Assembly: GCF_037975245.1 (NCBI RefSeq)
Contig: NC_092562.1
Span: forward strand, 22,211,054-22,275,053
Length of the DNA stretch: 64,000 bases
Reading direction: 5' to 3'
From: Apostichopus japonicus
Lineage: Eukaryota > Echinodermata > Holothuroidea > Aspidochirotida > Stichopodidae
Shown: positions 36,901-46,800 of the stretch, one piece after another
How positions within the stretch are numbered: the stretch's first letter is position 1
How the letters are laid out: the number at the start of each line of letters is the position of its first letter
The notes under the pieces: generated by a model
What the model saw: only the letters and a program-made list of their open reading frames with translations
Database searches by the model: none
What the model was told of the DNA's origin: nothing
Program-made: the position numbers and the translations under genes

Positions 36901-38992
36901 CAATATCTTTGAACATTTTTTTTACAGTACTTACGAATCTCTCCTGACGCTTGTCCAAAACTGTTAAAACAAGTCTGTAAGTATAGCGCTGATAAGTCTT
37001 CACTAAAGTCAACTGTTAAAATCCTTACTGTTGGAGTGAAAAATAGGGAATAAAACTTTCACTGATGAAACAAAATGTAACAAAATATTTTCAATGTATT
37101 TATACATTTCTCACGAAACCTTCAAATTACCAATAAATCTATATTGGCAGAAGAAAACACATTTAAGAATTACAACGTTTTAAAGTAACTTTTATGAAGG
37201 TCCGCTGTACTACAGTGAAAATTCTTCAACTTCCAAGGTGCTATGGAGGGTTAAGTCACACAAACATCAGGGAGAAATCTTTCATTTCTTCAACATTAAG
37301 TACGGTAAGCATAGCCCTAAGATGTACTCTACTTTGTTTTCAATTTCACTTAAATGGCATCAGAAATGTAAGCTGTCGGGATTCAAGAAAATATTTCCGA
37401 ACAATGGCAACATTTCTGTAATGATTTTACCAATATTTGCATGAAATCTGGCAAGGATATCAGAAACTCATCCATCATGTTCAACCTTTGCTTGGTTGGA
37501 AGATGGCAAACAGTGTTAAAGTAATGACATGACATCTCCAGATGGTACACTTGAGAGCACTCTTACATTTTGTGTCAGCTCTTTGCAAGAAATTTATTTT
37601 AAAGGTATTAGTTGCAATGGGAAATGAGAAATCAGAACACAAAAAGGATAAGATAACTATATAAACAATTTATGCAAGGAATATTTCATCTCCATTGTCA
37701 TCAAATTGTAATTCACATATACTCACCAGTTTGTCCGCTCACTACATCGCCTGAAATGAGAATAAGAAAGAGGCCCATTTATATTATGTTAGCTAACAGG
37801 ATATAAATGAATTTCCAGAGCACAGCTGGCCACATAATTGTGTGAATTAAAAATTCTACAAATTTCATTTTCAACAAAGAAATCCTGATTCAGCAAAGTA
37901 ACGCACTGTTCCTGTTACTAAGCTACCAGGTCCTTTATTGCAAATGGTTTCTTCCATACCTTAATTGACAGTCATTGTATCACATAATTTCGTCTGCAAT
38001 ATATGTCATTGATCATAAGCATGTTCAAACACTCAAATTGCATTCTTTGTACTTTTACTCTATATTAACTATTACTCTCTGTGCAGCCTTAATTGATCTT
38101 GATCTGGGTTTTGACCTGATTTTTATTCTTATATATAATGCAAACAGTACCTTGTTATTCGGGAAAGATACAATGAAACTATTGTAGATTAAACTACGGT
38201 TGATTCAAAATGCATTGCTTTGATGTGTTGAAGGAGGAAGTTGAAAGTTAGTAGGCATTAAAAGTAACAATGTACAGTACAGTGTACAATAACTCCTACT
38301 AAACCCACTAAAGTCATATTGCAATGCCATACTGTACACAGCATGCATGTAGTTATACTGTACCTTCAGGATTCCAAGTTACAATTATTTTTAAGATTAC
38401 AGTTAGTTTGGTGCAGTATCATAGCAATTCATTGAATCTATACTGTAGTATTTAAATCAGATCAAAACCAGTTAACTGCGTTCACCTTTTCATACATTAA
38501 TAAATGTCCTTGTCCAGTAGATACTCTTGTTACATTTAAAAAGTTTTACCGCTTAAGAGGACCAAAGTGTCCTTTTTAATATGTTAAAGTTCTCTATTGA
38601 TAAATTGAAGGATAGGTCCTAAAGTTACCAATTGTTTACATTCCAACAATACAGAACTTAAAACTACTAGAAGAGTGCAATGTCCAGAAACTTTCTACAT
38701 GGATTATATCTAATCATGCAAAGCACAGACAATGATTTCTACAAGTATGGTAAATCATATCATCAGTTCGCGATGATTTTGATTAATAGATACTTGTAAT
38801 TACATTATGTGGAAGATTGAGTATATTAACCCGATACATGAGACTGATATGCTAGGTTTTACACTCCACCCCAACCCGCGATCCCCATCCGCCCTTCTTA
38901 GATAAACATAACAGTTTACCATTCATAGAAATGCACAAAATCAGGAATAAGCCAAGTGAACTGCCCATTATCGGGCCATTGGGCACCATCAT
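19354..38992 (-). CDS. Adhesion G protein-coupled receptor gene B (signal peptide, Calx-beta, HYR x2, GAIN/GPS, 7TM)
   Basis: Sixteen coding exons were placed: 38992-38920, 37750-37727, 33156-32938, 31433-31317, 29802-29563, 29347-29129, 27032-26808, 24733-24684, 24329-24165, 23890-23518, 23325-~23093, 22572-22260, 21652-21537, 20947-20694, 20399-20330, 19846-19354, about 1,060 residues. Module order: signal peptide (1-24), microexon peptide, an unassigned module (~33-105), Calx-beta (~106-224), two HYR-like modules (~225-372), GAIN with a GPS motif (~373-750), seven helices (~757-1000) and a short tail. All junctions agree in phase except 23093/22572. The fold predicts a plasma-membrane receptor with a long extracellular adhesion region. 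Ligand and G-protein coupling cannot be read from sequence. The GPS cleavage triad is altered. Gene A at the left edge is a tandem paralogue. Confidence 0.9.
22260..24733 (-). CDS. Gene B GAIN domain and GPS motif exons
   Basis: Exons are 24733-24684 ([16 protein letters not shown]), 24329-24165 ([13 protein letters not shown]), 23890-23518 ([15 protein letters not shown] ... TVLELLGE), 23325-~23093 ([20 protein letters not shown] ... VITTFVSNL) and 22572-22260. The last contains the [27 protein letters not shown], then [14 protein letters not shown]. All four GPS cysteines and both tryptophans are present. The usual cleavage triad H-L-T/S is R-L-G. Phases agree except that 23093 ends in phase 0 while 22572 needs two carried bases. 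Either a weak donor (TC/GTGTGA at 23079-23078), an internal acceptor near AAG/ATAACA, or an unseen small exon resolves this. Confidence 0.82.
22766..22845. repeat. (TA)n microsatellite in gene B GAIN intron
   Basis: About 40 uninterrupted TA units lie in the intron between the exons at 23093 and 22572, the one junction where splice phase does not agree. Confidence 0.95.
24778..24980. repeat. (TA)n-rich tract in gene B intron
   Basis: About 200 bases of TA repeats with short interruptions (TAAA, TATC, TACA) lie just upstream of the first GAIN exon (24733). Confidence 0.95.
24981..26636 (-). other. Gene B intron between HYR and GAIN exons
   Basis: I see no additional exon. The phases of the flanking exons (26808 and 24733) already agree, so none is required. 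Confidence 0.55.
26808..27032 (-). CDS. Gene B HYR-like exon 2
   Basis: This 225-base phase 1-1 exon encodes [55 protein letters not shown] and DVCTFSVVV. It is a HYR-like module most similar to the neighbouring exon 29347-29129, with identical runs ([17 protein letters not shown]). The final G joins CC of the exon at 24733 to give Ala, so the HYR module leads straight into the GAIN region. Confidence 0.85.
29129..29347 (-). CDS. Gene B HYR-like exon 1
   Basis: This 219-base phase 1-1 exon encodes [18 protein letters not shown], then [35 protein letters not shown] and RDCFFNVLG. The pattern (C-P near the start, P-P, N-F-x-x-G-x-T-x-V-T-C-x-C-x-D, closing C-x-F-x-V) is that of a hyalin repeat (HYR), an immunoglobulin-like adhesion module common in echinoderms. 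It is a close paralogue of the exon at 27032-26808. The similarity extends into both flanking introns. Confidence 0.85.
29563..31433 (-). CDS. Gene B Calx-beta module (exons 31433-31317 and 29802-29563)
   Basis: Exon 31433-31317 (117 bp) gives [18 protein letters not shown] and [10 protein letters not shown]. Exon 29802-29563 (240 bp) gives [36 protein letters not shown] and [13 protein letters not shown]. Together they form one Calx-beta domain: opening V-x-E-G-D, central D-Y-S, I-I-S-D-x-x-x-E-E-x-E, and closing V-T-I-I-D-D-D with acidic calcium-ligand positions. Both exons are phase 1-1. The intron holds a ~126 bp tandem repeat at 29,990-30,270. Confidence 0.85.
29990..30275. repeat. ~140 bp direct repeat carrying perfect DR1 motifs
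   Basis: Two units share GTAAACACG, CTCAAGAAG, GTACCACAT and AGGTCAAAGGTCATTTTGGG. Each contains AGGTCAAAGGTCA (30097-30109 and 30241-30253), a textbook direct repeat of nuclear-receptor half-sites spaced by one base, followed by a third half-site-like GGGTCAC. They lie in the gene B Calx-beta intron. Confidence 0.75.
32938..33156 (-). CDS. Gene B exon of unassigned extracellular module
   Basis: This 219-base phase 1-1 exon has acceptor TTTTATTTTCAG and donor GTATGC. It encodes about 73 residues ([18 protein letters not shown] ... [11 protein letters not shown]). The alternating hydrophobic pattern suggests a beta-sandwich. Its later part ([10 protein letters not shown] ... LSVTIEAS ... ANVSVINI) resembles a degenerate second half of Calx-beta, but I would not assign it. 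Joining gives INIP-G-PTLF, in frame with the Calx-beta exon. There is no counterpart in gene A, where only 229 bases separate microexon and Calx-beta exon. Confidence 0.72.
33157..37726 (-). other. Gene B intron with A-lacking sequence
   Basis: Most of this 4.6 kb has no counterpart in gene A. Besides the coding remnant at 34,560-35,790, a C-rich tract lies near 36,445-36,460. A splice-like island at 36,957-36,982 was considered and rejected. Otherwise nothing is supportable. Confidence 0.5.
34560..35790 (+). pseudogene. Decayed plus-strand coding remnant, probably from a mobile-element-associated protein family
   Basis: Across shifting plus-strand frames there are stretches such as [86 protein letters not shown] and [16 protein letters not shown]. 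The order (basic RRKEREK region, then ALKSSPRK, then a later conserved core) reminds me of an abundant transposon-associated family of invertebrates, which I cannot name with certainty. Many stops and frameshifts show it is dead. It lies in the gene B intron 33157-37726, which is absent from gene A. Confidence 0.42.
37727..37750 (-). CDS. Gene B 24-bp microexon
   Basis: The exon lies between TCTCATTTCAG and GTGAGTATAT and is phase 1-1. With flanking bases it encodes G-D-V-V-S-G-Q-T-V. It is the same length as the gene A copy at 719-696. Including it or skipping it leaves the frame intact. Confidence 0.75.
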
Positions 38993-39024
38993 ATCTGTTG
39001 AATGTAGTCACATTAAGAAAAGGT
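38920..39024 (-). CDS. Gene B exon 2: end of 5' UTR and signal peptide
   Basis: The acceptor TATGCAG/ACCTTTTC is at 39026-39025. The ATG is at 38992-38990 with a second in-frame ATG immediately after. The 24 residues run [20 protein letters not shown] then ISMN, a plausible signal peptide with a hydrophobic core (LGLFLILCI). The exon ends in phase 1 before GTAAAC. It is homologous to gene A 3845-3738 with the same coding length. Confidence 0.8.
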
Positions 39025-42000
39025 CTGCATAGGGAATAAAAGAAAAACAAAACTGGTATTAAATGCATGGCTTGTGATACGCCAACAAAACACAAATCTA
39101 AAATACTTGAAAGACAATAATAGAATGATGTTTCATATGTAGCACAGGCCTCCTAGTGTATTGTCAATCCCAGATGCAAGCTTCACAAATATGGAGTTAT
39201 AAATGTTTAAGAAAAATACCTTTGAAATTAAAAATCAATGATGTGAAATATTTGTTAACGTTCACATCAATGCGAATAACAGACCAACCGTATGAAGCCA
39301 TTGCGTTAATATTTAATAGCTTCTTAATACAACAAACATATGTACCAATGTTTAGAAACACATGTAGTCTACTTAGGAACTTGTGAACTGCATCAATGTC
39401 AATGTGTCCTCTGTAGCTAAACTGATAACGTATATCATATCTTGCAGTAATTTTACTTGACTGTTGCTTCCACAGAATGGAGTACTTTTACTGATAATTT
39501 GATATGTTATATTTTTCTTTGTTCAACCATTTTGTTCATTATTTATGTTATACACTATTCTCACCAATGTGCCCTGAGATACAAATTGTGATTTATCTTC
39601 AAAGATAAATTATGTACATTTGTTTGGACTCCTTAGTTATATTACATAGCTAGTGTACTGTAACATTCTACAATCATATTAGGAACAGCATCTTAGAGTA
39701 GATTATCCATTGAAGCAGTTCTCATTGGAAAACTTCCTGTTAAAAAATACTATAGTCTATGCTAATGTCAGCAGTGAGCAGCACAGCCTATTACATATAA
39801 TCATGTGAGACATTTGGTAAAGAACAAAGCTGAAATGTGATGCAAAAACATAAACGCTGCTGTATACAAACTATTGCATCATTTCTGTAAGTTAAATAGA
39901 TCATAATGCATCATGTAGATATGAAAGGTAACTAGTGGAATGTAGTAAATTATTACATTTATTACATCAGCAAGACCTACTTTACTGAATCTGATACGTT
40001 TACAGGAGGCACAAAATTATTACATTAATTTACACAAAATCACATCACAAAGGAGGTCATCACTTAATGAATCAGCATGGCTATCACTTTGGGTATTCAT
40101 AAACACTTTATAATAACATGAACTGCTAATAAACTGAGAATAGCTTCAGCCTTGGTGATCAGATTTACACTGGACCGTAAAGATACAGCTACTGTACCCA
40201 TGATCCTTTTAGTTTTGTTTTTAAGTAACTTAACCAACCCACACTACCATTAGTAAATGTGATTTGTAGTATAAACTCCTAAACCTAGTCACACTACAAT
40301 GATAAGCTATCAATTTCAAATGTAAGGTTATTGACATGGAATTTCCTGTTAAGCATATTTTACCAATCTTGCATTTGTACCATCTAAAATCACAATTTCC
40401 CCTCCTGTATCGAATGGTTGCCAGGTATGTAGATTGTTAAAGTTATCAACGTTTAACTCTGTAGATACCTTTCCATCAGAAAACACAAACATTTGAAGTA
40501 ATAAACTTGCATTCTAAAAGATAGCTTCATGCAAAAAAGTGTAAATAACATTGTCTATAAAAAACTGAAAGACAAGTTAATTAAGTCTCAAATGTTCTTA
40601 TGCCACATAACATATAGTTGAAGAAAAAAATAGTGTAACAAAATTAGTAGTAGCATAATATGTAAGTATTGAGACACTGGTAGGTCAAGTAATGATGAAG
40701 TAGTTAACTGGTAATACATAGGGCCTACACGTTGGCCGGTGAAACATGTAAAACGTCAAAAACATGTAATCAATATTTATCTACTCTTTCTATTTATTCA
40801 TAATTAGATATATGCGTGACCTATAGAGAGCATAGCGCCCTGTGGCAGCTGTTTATGAGAGCTTTGCTTACTACGTACATTTTCGTGGCACATACTTCAC
40901 TTTGGAACTATTATTTGGTACCGAATGTTTTGTATACACCTCAGGAATCTTAGGATATCTTACATTTCTTCGCCAGCTTGTTATTGAATAATTTTGTGAC
41001 ATAAATTTCAAAATTCATACGTCAGCTATGTTATGTGCACTAGGATTGTGTCAGTCCAGTGGAGCGTGTAGGGTGACTCTATCAACCCTTGCTTTCATTG
41101 TGTTAACTGTCTTTTCGCCTATTCAATGAGCCGTGCAACGGATTACTTACTTGCTTTTAGAAGCCGGATTCCACAGAACAATAGAATCTCCCCTCTGTTG
41201 ATGCATAATAAGGAATTCGTGGTATAAACAATTGAAGAACCTTCAACTAAGGGAGGCTTCCGTGCAGGAAGTACGAAGGATCGCCCTAGCAAAGGTCGTC
41301 AACAATCTCAGTCAATCCTGAACGGGGAACCCACAACCATGAATCAAAGCTTAATTTTGCTATGCTCAATGACCGATCTGTCAAAAACAATAATGACTTG
41401 GATGTACTTGGCATCTGCAAAACATGGCTCACAGAGGATGACAATGCTGCTATCGGCGAGTGTTGGTCTTCTGTTGAAAAGTGAACTCAATGTTAAAGTG
41501 AGTCCCTCTCTTGTGCGCTACCAGTCATTTTAATTTATTGAGTGTAATATCATTTTAGACTCAAAGTCAATACAAGTTGCTATTATTTATCATCCACCAG
41601 GCTCTTCATCCCCATTCAGCACATCCCTGGAAGAGTGTTCTGCCTTCGTAGAGGCTCTCATGTTTTTACACCAGGCCCGCTCATCACCTCTGGAGTTTCA
41701 ACATTCACGTGAACACAAGCAATGCCAAAAATCAGTCATTCAACGACCTCCTAAAATTGCATGGACTTACCCAACTCATCAATGAGCCTAACCATGACTA
41801 CGGACATACACTTGACCTCTTCATATCACAACTGCTAGATGACTGCGTCTTCTCAGATGTCAGAGTTGCAGGGGGAATTTCTGATCATGTCTTCTCTGCT
41901 TTTCTCTGCGATTTGCATACCGAGAGGCCAAAGGCTAATCAGAAAACAGTTCATCCCCGTAATTTCAGTTCAGCAGATCCAGTTGCATTCATGAGCGATA

Positions 42001-43838
42001 CTCAGTCGAAGTCTATTATTGAACGCTGCACCAGTGATGACCCTGCAATAAGCCTCAATTCCATTATAGATGAAGTTCTAAACAGTCATGCCAATGCAAA
42101 AGTCAGAGTCTTCAAAATTAGACCCAATACAAAGTGGTATAATGAGGACATAGCTCAAGAGAAACACGTTCGTAAACAGTTAGAAAATCAGTTGCGTTCT
42201 TCAAAGCTTGTAATTTGAGTTTATATTACTAGGCTCAAAGGTGATGCTGAACAAGATCCCACAATCTCCTCTCACAGTCTGTGATTCTCATTTCAATCCG
42301 AATAAGAAATTTCGAATCTCAGCGTGATCATCGATTCGAACATGACACTCAATGATCACATATCTTCGGTTACAAAGTCTATCAGACTCCAGCTCAGAAG
42401 GTCTCACACATTCCCAAGTTTTTGGGCAACCGAATACATGGTTCACTCTCTTATCTCAACCAGTCTTGATTTCTTGTAACTCTCCTTTCATGCATATTCC
42501 GGACTATCAAATAAGTTGCCTTCAACATCTTCAAAACTGAGCAGCCAGGCTGGTTATACACTGACTAAACCTACATCCCACATCTCGCCTGTCCTCCGTG
42601 CACTGGTTACCTGATCGCCAGCGCTTTCTATTCAAGTGTCTCCTGCTTGTTTATCATTCTCTTCATGTAATTCACCCTCATACATTCAATAACTTGTTCA
42701 TCCGTACCAACCTACACGACAGATTCGCTGCACCAACACAGGGCTCTTGCACATTCCACGAAAACAACACTATTTGGAACACCGATCCTCTTCTGCATCC
42801 GGGCCATCCCTCTGGAACTCGCTCCCTCCGACAGGAAAGCTCCCTCACCCACTTCAAGTCTCAAATGAAAACTTGAAGTATATTTTGCCACTTTTCACTT
42901 CATGCCGAGTCTGTACAGTATCGTTTAAAATCTTTCTCATTATCTGCGCCATGAGTATCAAGTTGACAGATATGGCGCGTTATTATTATAAACCTGTATG
43001 GTGATGTTTAGTAACATTACGTGTTCGCAATGTTCGCATATGTGTGATACAAATGTAGTTGCACTAATAGAAAAACGGTAGTTGTTGTGTTTGTAAGTCG
43101 AATCGTAACTACCATTCCAATCACGCCCGAACTGAAACGGCCAAAATTGCACAGTGAATCTTTTTTTTTTTTTTTTGAGAAACTTTTATGGATTCTTCAC
43201 TGATTTAGGGGAATTATTCGATAGACTTCATCGCATTAGTGAAATTAATCCTCTCGTGTCAAGCAGCTTGATTCCCCGACCTTTACAAATATAATTATTT
43301 CTTTACGCCTGGAGGAATCTAGACAATCCATTGATGAAAACATGTGGTGGAATTGATGTATAGTCACCCACTGAGCAATATCAGGCTAACCCGGCGTAAG
43401 GTAGACCAACAGTAGCACATAGGCTTGATTGATTCTTTAAGGGCTCCAAGAAAAGTAAGTCCTTATGAAACCCTCCCAACTTTAGCCCAAGACAGATACA
43501 AAAGTTAACAAACAACAGAAATAAGCAAACAGCACCGCGCACTGTACAACTCCATTTGCCCCCCCCCCCCTAAAAAACTATACAGATAATAATTATATGC
43601 AAAACACATTTTGTTATTTTATTATGTTGATAGTTACATACCTCCGCTGTACCAGAAATATCTCCAGGCTGTGAGGAGGCTGTTCAGTCATAAAATTATG
43701 ACACACATGTCGTATGCACCAGGCACGACATTTCTATGTATCTAAAACACGAAGTGCCTCAGTTAAGGTTTGCATGAAACTAGTCCATACGTGTAATTTT
43801 ATTGACCAACTCAAGCTTATCGAATTATAATTACTCAC
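39025..43838 (-). other. Gene B 5' UTR intron
   Basis: This intron is collinear with gene A 3,846-12,600 but half as long. It lacks the hAT-like element and the A-specific insertions but carries a plus-strand LINE at about 41,080-42,985. A C-rich tract lies at 43,560-43,570. Confidence 0.6.
41080..42985 (+). mobile_element. CR1-like LINE with internal deletion of the reverse transcriptase
   Basis: The first part encodes a broken endonuclease domain: NDLDVLGICKTWLTEDDNA, then VAIIYHPPGSSSPF, then a 169-residue open frame (41709-42218) with LLKLHGLTQLINEPNHDYGH, TLDLFISQLL and GGISDHVFSAF, the SDH motif of AP-type endonucleases. The palm domain is missing; the sequence resumes at about 42,290 with the RT C-terminal region (LNDHISSVTKSIRLQLRR, EYMVHSLISTSLDF, ALSIQVSPACLS, GPSLWNSLPP). 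It ends near TATGGCGCGTTATTATTAT. It interrupts A/B collinearity (A 11,465-11,480 against B 42,995), so it probably inserted in B after the duplication. Confidence 0.82.
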
Positions 43839-44215
43839 CAAAGAAGAGTAATCACATTGATATCCAAGTTTTCGCTTTAAATTCTATTACATCAAGAGTA
43901 AATTTGTTGTAAAATTAACCGAGTTTGGACAGCTTCCTCAGTACAAGAAAGATAAATGTATGATATGGTTTGATGAAACTTTGACAGTGTCCTTCTACTT
44001 TGAAGGACGGTACCAGAACGAAGTTTCAGTTCAGTAATATTACTTCCTCGTACGTTTGACCAGAATTTCATTACCAACCAAATAGCGGAATATTCTAGAA
44101 GTCTGTTACGTCAACATAACTGTGTCTATGCACCCGTGACATCCCATAGTCAATGGAATACTGAATTCAATTATCCCTTTGAGGTAGTTTAGCACACCGT
44201 GACCACTTAAGGCTA
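43839..44215 (-). promoter_or_regulatory. Gene B putative promoter and non-coding first exon
   Basis: Donor CTTTG/GTGAGTAAT (43838-43833) matches gene A and would splice to 39024. The upstream ~330 bases are strongly conserved with gene A 12,650-12,990. An IRF/ISRE-like motif reads GAACTGAAACTTC on the minus strand at about 44,020-44,035, about 190 bases upstream of the donor. Similarity to A ends near 44,220, where a LINE begins, so the conserved promoter block is short. The transcription start is not determined. Confidence 0.4.
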
Positions 44216-44239
44216 CGGTGCAGAATACTGAGTATTGTG

Positions 44240-46800
44240 ATAATTCGATCATTTAATGTGGTGTTGAGTTTGATTCGATCATTTAATGTGGTGTTGAGTT
44301 TGATTTGATTTATTCGCACAACATTTAAAAGAAGAAAAACAATGTAGAAAACTGCATGATGAATGGGAACTAAAACAATGTGCAGGGATAACTTCCACTG
44401 CCGTCCGTATAAACATGTAAATAATACAGTAACAATACATATAAAACATAAAACTAAAAGTATACAGCTCTTCTCTTTTTTCAAGTTAGTAAAATATTTT
44501 GTAATAGCTAATTTATTGATATTATTAAACATTAATATACTTTTGCATTTTGACAGGCATTGATTTCCCTAAAAAACAACTATTATAATTAAATATTAAC
44601 ACCATAATTTGAAGAATACCTATCAACATATATATATATATATATATATAGACTACATAAATGGCATACAACCTATTGATAATCCTGTACATGTCCTTTA
44701 ACTTTAATTGTGAAACTACGGTCAACCGAAAGCCAATTCAATTTCATAATATGCAAAAGATTAGCCTAAGTGAAGTGCGAGGATGCATCCAACTGAAAAC
44801 GTATAAATTTGTTCTGACAAATCTAAAGTATGCTTTTGGTCTTTGTAGTAAGCCAACAAAACCACGAACAACAGGCGTAAAAAACACAACTGGAAAGAAT
44901 CAAGGAGTTGGCCACGACCTTTTGGAATTGAAAATCAAGGCAGTTGTTTTTCCATACATATACTTAAATCCATTATGCGTCTTTTTTGTTATAAATTCCT
45001 GACCCATGCTTTTTCCAGGTCCTGGCTCCCGAATACTTACCACAGGAAGCAGAATTCACATTGGTACGAATTTGAAGGTTACGTTACTTTGTAGCTTTTT
45101 AGATGGTGAAAATGGTATGGATTCGGTTTTTCCTAAATGTACAAACAGTTTTCTATCAACTACCCATAGATTTAGATTTTCGAGTGCCAGACTCAGCTTA
45201 GTTTAAAAAATACTATTATTTCCTGACCGACTAAATGAATGATTTCCTGACTGAATAGTATTATTTCCTGACACTAATAAGGCAGAACCACCAGCATATA
45301 TAGGACAAATTTTATAAGAAACAGCAGAATACATATGAATAAAATAAACTGAAAATAGGAGTTGACCAGGAATCGATCCTTGAGGCACTCCACAATTTAT
45401 TAATTTACTACAAGATAGCACACCAATAATATCAACAACCTGACCTTTGTCCCTCAAAAATGAAGCAAACTATGAGACAACACTTTCTGACATCCCACAA
45501 GCTTTAAGTTATGTAGCCTTGGTCATGATCGACAGTGTCGAATGCATTTTAAAGGAAATAAGTACCACCCCAGTGTAGTTTCCAAGATCCATTTCGGACC
45601 AATAATTAGGTCATACAAATAATTGAGGATTGAAAATAGTACAAAGGGGCTTAATGGCCTGGATATTTCTTACTTTAATTACATACAACCTTTCACAATA
45701 TCTTGATAACAACACTTAAAGCTGAAATGGTACGATAGTTGACCTCATCTGTTTTATTTCCTTTTTGGTGTGTGAAGAGGTACCACTCTAGCACGTTCTA
45801 AAACAAAAAGATATAGTAATAGATTGATTATTTGGGACAGGGGAAAGCAATTTGAACAAAGTCAACTATGGTCAACTAAGCAGGCATCTCATCGAGACCA
45901 GTAGCTTTGGAAGCATTTTATTAATGATCTCTAGTATTTCACTCTCACTAACGGACTATATTAAAGTTATTTTCAGAGACCTTCAAATACTTATAAAAAT
46001 GAATGATATGGTGATTACCACATTTCCCCTCTCCAACAGGTAATTTATCCACTAAGCTAGAAGCAGATTGGTGGAGTACTCATAAATATTTGTGCAGCCT
46101 TTAAATTATTGATACATATGTTTTCATTGATAATTCCAAACCCATGTTTAATGAAGTCTAGCTTTGCTTTAGCAGGAGCACCTTAATGTCAGATTTTAAT
46201 ACTTCTAGAGATCCTTGGGGGATTGCTATGCTCCTTCACTTTATAATGAAAGTAATCAGCTTTAGCCTTACGAATATGTTTCCGAGTCTTGTTTCTCAGC
46301 TGACGAAAACGAGAAAAAAAGGAATCAGTTTTAGTATTTTTAAACTGTAGGAAGTTGTAGTTACGTAATCTTATTACGTCCAGTATTTCTACATTGTTCC
46401 ATGGTTCAGTCCTTTGTTACATGCCAGTTTCTTTAATTGGGGTAACTTTATCCAAGTTGACATAAAAATAATTTCTAATTTAGTCTAAGCTTCTAATATA
46501 TCGTAACAGTCTAATACCTCGTACCAATTAGCATAATACAACATATATCGGAATAATTTTTCATTGACCTGATTTAAACTGTTTCAGTTGCATTGATTTG
46601 ACTCCTGTACACCCTTCTGGGTCAAAAAGTGAAGAAATTATCGACGATGCCACACTCATGATCTACCCTCAGTTTAAAGAATGCCATTTCTTGGACTTAC
46701 TCCTTTCTTCTTTGTTGCCAATTGTGGTCAGTATAGTTTTAGTGAGTTAGGAAGGTCCGCCAATTTGAAGGTGCTCGGCCTTGTAAGTTTGTGTTACAGC
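44240..46800 (-). mobile_element. Decayed minus-strand LINE beside the gene B promoter
   Basis: Minus-strand translation with frameshifts gives LRNYNFLQFKNTKTDSFFSR, RQLRNKTRKHIRKAKADYF, INKMLPKATGLDEMPA (normally KATGLDGIP), then the RT core INCGVPQGSIPGQLLFSVYF and a YADD-region relic (IYAGGSALLVSG). These are non-LTR reverse transcriptase motifs in correct order. The 3' end is a 32-bp unit repeated twice at 44,245-44,308 (TTCGATCATTTAATGTGGTG), next to the point where A/B similarity stops. Confidence 0.78.

Noticed and set aside
36957-36982. Splice-like 26-base island (AACAG / ...GAGATTC / GTAAGT) in the gene B intron
   Set aside because: Its length would shift the phase 1 to 0 and break the otherwise perfect 37727 to 33156 junction; there is no A counterpart.
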